Positions 24,194 to 26,862 of a DNA stretch of 26,862 nt are shown here, one piece after another. The translations under genes and the position numbers were made by a program. The stretch is taken from positions 1 to 26,862 of the forward strand of contig CAZCGA010000090.1 in assembly GCA_964498075.1 (NCBI GenBank), read 5' to 3'. This DNA is from CAZCGA01 sp964498075. Its GTDB lineage: Bacteria > Desulfobacterota > Binatia > HRBIN30. Numbering within the stretch: the first letter of the stretch is position 1; each line of letters starts with the position of its first letter. Below the pieces are notes generated by a model. It was given only the letters and a program-made list of their open reading frames with translations. It was not told the origin of the DNA and made no database searches.

Positions 24194-25933
24194 GTACACC
24201 TCCTTCGTTCTGCCGAGCTTGTGCAAGAGCAGGCCGAGCATCGTGATTGTCCGCAGCGCTTCGCGTCGGTCGAAATTCTTCATGGCGTCGAATCCGCGTC
24301 TCTGTGCTTGAGCAGTTCCCGCAACAAGGGCGCCCCGCCGCCTTAGCACTAACCGCAGGATTCTCAGGATCTGGCGCTGGCCCGATAGGCCCAGCGCAGC
24401 GCCGGAGCTAAAGAACAGCGCCAACGCCTCCGCTGCCGGCAGGCCAACCAGTTCCTCGCTCTTGGTACCGCCGTGGGTGAAGAGTTGTTTGCTGAACGGT
24501 ATCAGGCCGAGCGGGGCGATGTGCGGCGGTGCCATCGGTCGCGGTTTGTTCTCTCCTTTGCGCAAGACAGGCAGAGTGAGCCATGGTGGTGCGTTCCGCT
24601 CACCTACAGCCCACGCGACCGCGGCGTCATGTACCTCTGCGATCGTCGGTGAGCCCGCGTAGACTACCTTGCGGTTCGCCTGATCAACCCTGCGGAAGAT
24701 CGCAACACGTACCGGGGTCTGGCGGAAGTTGCCGCCAACTTTTCCCCGAACGGCTTCGATGAGCCTCTCGGTGCGCTTTTCGAACGCCGCGATCGACCCA
24801 GCCGCCCGCTGCGCCACGCGGGCATCCTCCTCGGAGTAGTCCTCGTCGGCATCCAACTCGGCCAAGGCCCCGGCCGCCGGAGCCTCGAGCACCTCTTCCA
24901 CGAACGCGAGGAGCAGGTCCGATTGCTTCGGCGCCTCGCCCGGGACCGCTCGCCATGTCACGTTCCGACGCGTTTCATCCGTCAGCGCCCTGATTGCCGC
25001 AGCGAGGCGGATGGCTGTGTCTTGACCCACATGCATGGCGTCCGCCGCAAAACGGCCGTAGCGGTCGTTGGCCCGTATCTCGGTGTTCTTCGCAAAGATG
25101 TAGGTCTGGCCAAGAACGGGAAGATTCGGTTGCGGGAAGTTACCGGACAGCAAGGGTCCCTCTTGCCCGGTCAGGTTACAAATCCCCTCAGCGACCTCAC
25201 TGGTTCCGGGAATGCGTGGGGTGCTCAGTGCCCTGCTCACTTGAACAGCCAGGCGGGGATCGGTGATGGAAAGGGATCCGGCGGCGTCGAAGAGCAACGC
25301 GCCGCTGCACTCCCATGCTCCCTTCTTCGCGTCGAATTTTCCGAGAAGCAGTCCGGTGGCTGCTTCAAGCCAGTCCGACTGCGCCGCATGTCGGAGTTCG
25401 GATGTAAGCCGCTCGATCAGGGTTTGGAGGAGGTGCTCCGACCCGCCACCGCCAACGCGATCCCAAGCCTGTAGGAAACGGTCGATGGTATCCGGCACTA
25501 CTCTTGCCTCGGTCCCAGTCAAGGGCTCAAGGTGCTTTCGCCGTTCTCGCAGCCGATTGAGTAGTCCCTCTCCAAACCACTCGTCGACAGCCTCAGGGCT
25601 TAGCCTCGCTTCTTCAGCGAGCCCCAAGACGGTGCCCCTCCGGCCGTCGCTCTTCCTGTCAACCGCCTTCCTCCGCCGCTCGTCGTCAATTGAGAGGCTC
25701 AGCAATGGCCGCTTCGGTTTGACGAACGGGAAGCTGTTCTGCTGACCATCCCGCAGCGTCCAAAGTCTCACTTCCGGCGGGACTGGTTGAAGCGACGCAA
25801 TCTCTCCGCGCTCATCAAGTTTCACGACGAGTGTTGGGACACGTCCGCATTCCTTCACGTCTGGATGAAGCTGGGGCATGCTGAGGCCGGCCTGCCGGGC
25901 CCCTCGTTCGACAAGGAGCAACTCATTGAGCAT
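23711..25933 (-). CDS. cas8c: Cascade large subunit Cas8, divergent Csd1-like (Cas8c)
   Basis: 740 residues, longer than the about 570-620 usual for Csd1. Weak but ordered similarity to Csd1: the opening with HPDVKECGRVPTLVVKLDERGE, a central ICNLTGQEGPLL (251-262) equivalent to the CxxTGEE motif, SDLLLAFVEE, then a C-terminal helical part AFKLGQLLAAADAVHA and LLLGYIAG. The conserved piece LPVLGQTYIFAKN at 271-283 is not one I know from ordinary Cas8c. The subunit recognises the PAM and starts R-loop formation in Cascade. The ATG overlaps the end of cas5 by 11 bp and the stop overlaps the cas7 start. The acidic tail (SEEENSGIREDPK) is low-complexity. The Cas8 role is near certain from position; the subtype name less so. 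Confidence 0.85.
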   Translation of the reverse strand: MLNELLLVERGARQAGLSMPQLHPDVKECGRVPTLVVKLDERGEIASLQPVPPEVRLWTLRDGQQNSFPFVKPKRPLLSLSIDDERRRKAVDRKSDGRRGTVLGLAEEARLSPEAVDEWFGEGLLNRLRERRKHLEPLTGTEARVVPDTIDRFLQAWDRVGGGGSEHLLQTLIERLTSELRHAAQSDWLEAATGLLLGKFDAKKGAWECSGALLFDAAGSLSITDPRLAVQVSRALSTPRIPGTSEVAEGICNLTGQEGPLLSGNFPQPNLPVLGQTYIFAKNTEIRANDRYGRFAADAMHVGQDTAIRLAAAIRALTDETRRNVTWRAVPGEAPKQSDLLLAFVEEVLEAPAAGALAELDADEDYSEEDARVAQRAAGSIAAFEKRTERLIEAVRGKVGGNFRQTPVRVAIFRRVDQANRKVVYAGSPTIAEVHDAAVAWAVGERNAPPWLTLPVLRKGENKPRPMAPPHIAPLGLIPFSKQLFTHGGTKSEELVGLPAAEALALFFSSGAALGLSGQRQILRILRLVLRRRGALVAGTAQAQRRGFDAMKNFDRREALRTITMLGLLLHKLGRTKEVYMKESAFKLGQLLAAADAVHAGYCADVRGGDVPPSLLGNQVFTMAQTAPGKALATLCRRWKPYDGWAKKAGRERQRIDALVESKKPGEQQRGWAVRVALRHAREMSPLADELAASLATCVVDDTFRAELLLGYIAGLPKSSEEENSGIREDPKTIGKEDEA
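24197..24205 (-). promoter_or_regulatory. Internal Shine-Dalgarno in cas8
   Basis: AAGGAGGTG on the minus strand, fully complementary to the 3' end of 16S rRNA, six bases from the end of its AAGGAG core to the in-frame ATG at 24193. None of the cas starts I inspected carries so strong a site. It is the evidence for a separately translated Cas11-like product. Confidence 0.78.
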
Positions 25934-26657
25934 CAGCGTCTCCCTCCGGCTCGAGCCCGGTCAACCGATCAATCAGTAGGTTGTACTCCATGACCCCGCC
26001 AAGAACCTTGCCGATCGCTACATCCTGTTCGAATCTGGGTGCGTACCGCCCACTCGTAGGTCGATCCCAGACACACGCGAGCATCGAGGGGACCGTGAGA
26101 GATATGTCCGTGTCGATCTCGGTGACCCCCGCGCGAAACGCCCCCCAATAGCTACAGGTGAACTCGCTCCAACCCAAACAAGGGGTCCGAAAGCACCTTC
26201 CCTGTCGAAGGCGACGATCGAATAGGTCCTGCAGGTGGTGAGGAGCGTTAAGTCGGCCACGGACGGCTGGGCGGAGAACGACAGCGTGAAGCCGATAGCA
26301 CACATCGCTCAGGATCGTAGCGAAGAATTGCATGCTGCTTCCGCCCGGCGCCGTACCCTTCCTGAAAAGGTCGGCCTTACGGAGCGGCCCTCCGTAGTTT
26401 GTCGTATACCGCTGGAATCGGATTCTTCCGCCAGCTTCGCCGACGCGCCGACACACCTCCACCTTCGTCGGGCAGATCCATGCCGACCCGTCGGCGAAGA
26501 ACGCTATCGACTCGAAGAGACCTTTTGCAGCGGACCAAGTCGGCAGGGGGTAAGATGTCGGCGTTCCCCCCGTATCCGGCCTCGCGAACATCGCGAGCGG
26601 TCCGGCAACCTCAAGTCTTACTCCGTAGCGACGGCTGATGTTCGCTGATTCCTGCAT
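25923..26657 (-). CDS. cas5c: Cas5c-type Cascade subunit and likely crRNA endonuclease
   Basis: 244 residues from ATG 26657, with AGGAG eight bases upstream. I-C Cas5 landmarks: YGVRLEVAGPLAMFARPD, TSYPLPTWSAAKGLFESI (Y36 aligns with the Tyr implicated in I-C processing), LSDVCYRLHAVV and the late motif FRTPCLGWSEFTCSYWG, equivalent to the I-C CFxxPxLGxREF. No cas6 exists in the locus, so this protein should cut the repeat at the base of its hairpin and stay bound to the 5' tag of the crRNA. The stretch SSMQFFATILSDV lacks the basic pair normally seen before it, so catalytic details may differ. First gene of the cas operon; 205 bp upstream lie in the window, including a large palindrome. Confidence 0.9.
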   Translation of the reverse strand: MQESANISRRYGVRLEVAGPLAMFARPDTGGTPTSYPLPTWSAAKGLFESIAFFADGSAWICPTKVEVCRRVGEAGGRIRFQRYTTNYGGPLRKADLFRKGTAPGGSSMQFFATILSDVCYRLHAVVLRPAVRGRLNAPHHLQDLFDRRLRQGRCFRTPCLGWSEFTCSYWGAFRAGVTEIDTDISLTVPSMLACVWDRPTSGRYAPRFEQDVAIGKVLGGVMEYNLLIDRLTGLEPEGDADAQ

Positions 26658-26691
26658 CCTGGTCTCCTGAGAGCCTGTGGTTCAAAGCTGC

Positions 26692-26730
26692 TCACAGATT
26701 TACGAACGCCTGCATGATCTCGATGTTCAC
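26692..26730 (-). pseudogene. Possible relic of an ORF6N/KilA-N type protein
   Basis: On the minus strand the codons spell VNIEIMQAFVNL followed by a stop. This resembles the VNIxIMRAFVRL segment of ORF6N-domain proteins found in phages and mobile DNA. Only 12 residues match and the frame upstream does not continue the family, so it is at best a decayed scrap. Confidence 0.3.
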
Positions 26731-26764
26731 CCGCACCCGCGTGCGCTGCGAAACACACCCCGCC

Positions 26765-26791
26765 TTTGAGATCGCAGACTGCGACCTCAAA
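26765..26791. promoter_or_regulatory. 27-bp near-perfect palindrome upstream of cas5
   Basis: Left half TTTGAGATCGCAG and right half CTGCGACCTCAAA around a central A; the only mismatch is one A/C pair at the seventh position. It lies about 108 bp before the cas5 ATG. The size and near-perfect dyad fit a dimeric repressor or activator site. No T-run follows on either strand, which argues against an intrinsic terminator. Confidence 0.6.
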
Positions 26792-26862
26792 CTTGAGGTG
26801 CCAAACTGTGGACTTTCGCACTTTTTCGGGATCGAGTCACTCTCGGCTCTCGGCAAGCTTCA

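Larger units (their letters stand above)
26658..26862 (-). promoter_or_regulatory. cas operon upstream region
   Basis: The sequence ahead of cas5 must hold the cas promoter or part of it. It contains a 27-bp near-perfect palindrome (26765-26791), an adjoining small dyad CCTCAA / TTGAGG (26785-26798), and a short protein-like relic (26692-26730). I cannot name -35 and -10 boxes with confidence. Frames open here are short and lack a good start. Confidence 0.5.

Noticed and set aside
17897..26657. Subtype I-B, I-G or I-E assignment for the cas locus
   Set aside because: No cas6, csb or cse genes; Cas5 motifs, the 11-nt tag and the GGATTGAAAC repeat end all fit I-C.
26618..26821. 67-residue frame upstream of cas5
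   Set aside because: It overlaps the cas5 start, has no good ribosome binding site and does not keep the frame of the possible ORF6N scrap.

Overview
The window is high-GC bacterial DNA. The gene content suggests a soil or marine deltaproteobacterium-like lineage, such as Binatota or Myxococcota: several FadE-type acyl-CoA dehydrogenases, a secreted protein with delta-60 and Myxococcus-type Cys-rich repeats, a DUF3604 lipoprotein, a phytanoyl-CoA-dioxygenase-like protein, and dispersed palindromes of a kind I associate with such genomes. The taxonomic guess is inference; no marker gene is present.

Left part (1-9.6 kb). The window opens inside a group II intron: the 3' end of its reverse transcriptase/maturase, then domains V and VI and a 3' boundary near 603. 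Two acyl-CoA dehydrogenase genes follow on the minus strand as a tight operon. Next come a large secreted repeat protein, a fossil of a beta-CASP metallo-beta-lactamase gene, a dual-specificity phosphatase, a soluble sensor histidine kinase divergent from a single-domain response regulator, and a third acyl-CoA dehydrogenase.

Middle part (9.7-15.4 kb). An NTF2-like protein is followed by a cassette of parvulin-type PPIase, HupE/UreJ-like permease (frameshifted as read) and DUF3604 lipoprotein. Palindromic repeats flank and invade the cassette. A minus-strand phytanoyl-CoA-dioxygenase-family gene closes the region.

Right part (15.5-26.8 kb). This is a type I-C-like CRISPR-Cas locus read entirely on the minus strand: cas5-cas8-cas7-cas3-cas4-[TA module on the other strand]-cas1-cas2-leader-array. 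The array has 31 identical 37-bp repeats and 30 spacers, 27 of them distinct because a three-unit block is tandemly duplicated. There is no cas6, and the repeat hairpin leaves an 11-nt 3' segment matching the I-C crRNA tag, so Cas5 is the likely processing enzyme.

Unusual points of the CRISPR locus: cas3 lies between cas7 and cas4 instead of at the front; Cas8 is large (740 aa) and divergent; a nine-base perfect Shine-Dalgarno followed by ATG inside cas8 should yield a separate 160-residue Cas11-like small subunit; a ParE/RelE-type toxin-antitoxin pair sits head-on between cas4 and cas1; and a 27-bp near-perfect palindrome lies about 110 bp upstream of cas5. Together these make the cas locus the most interesting part of the window.
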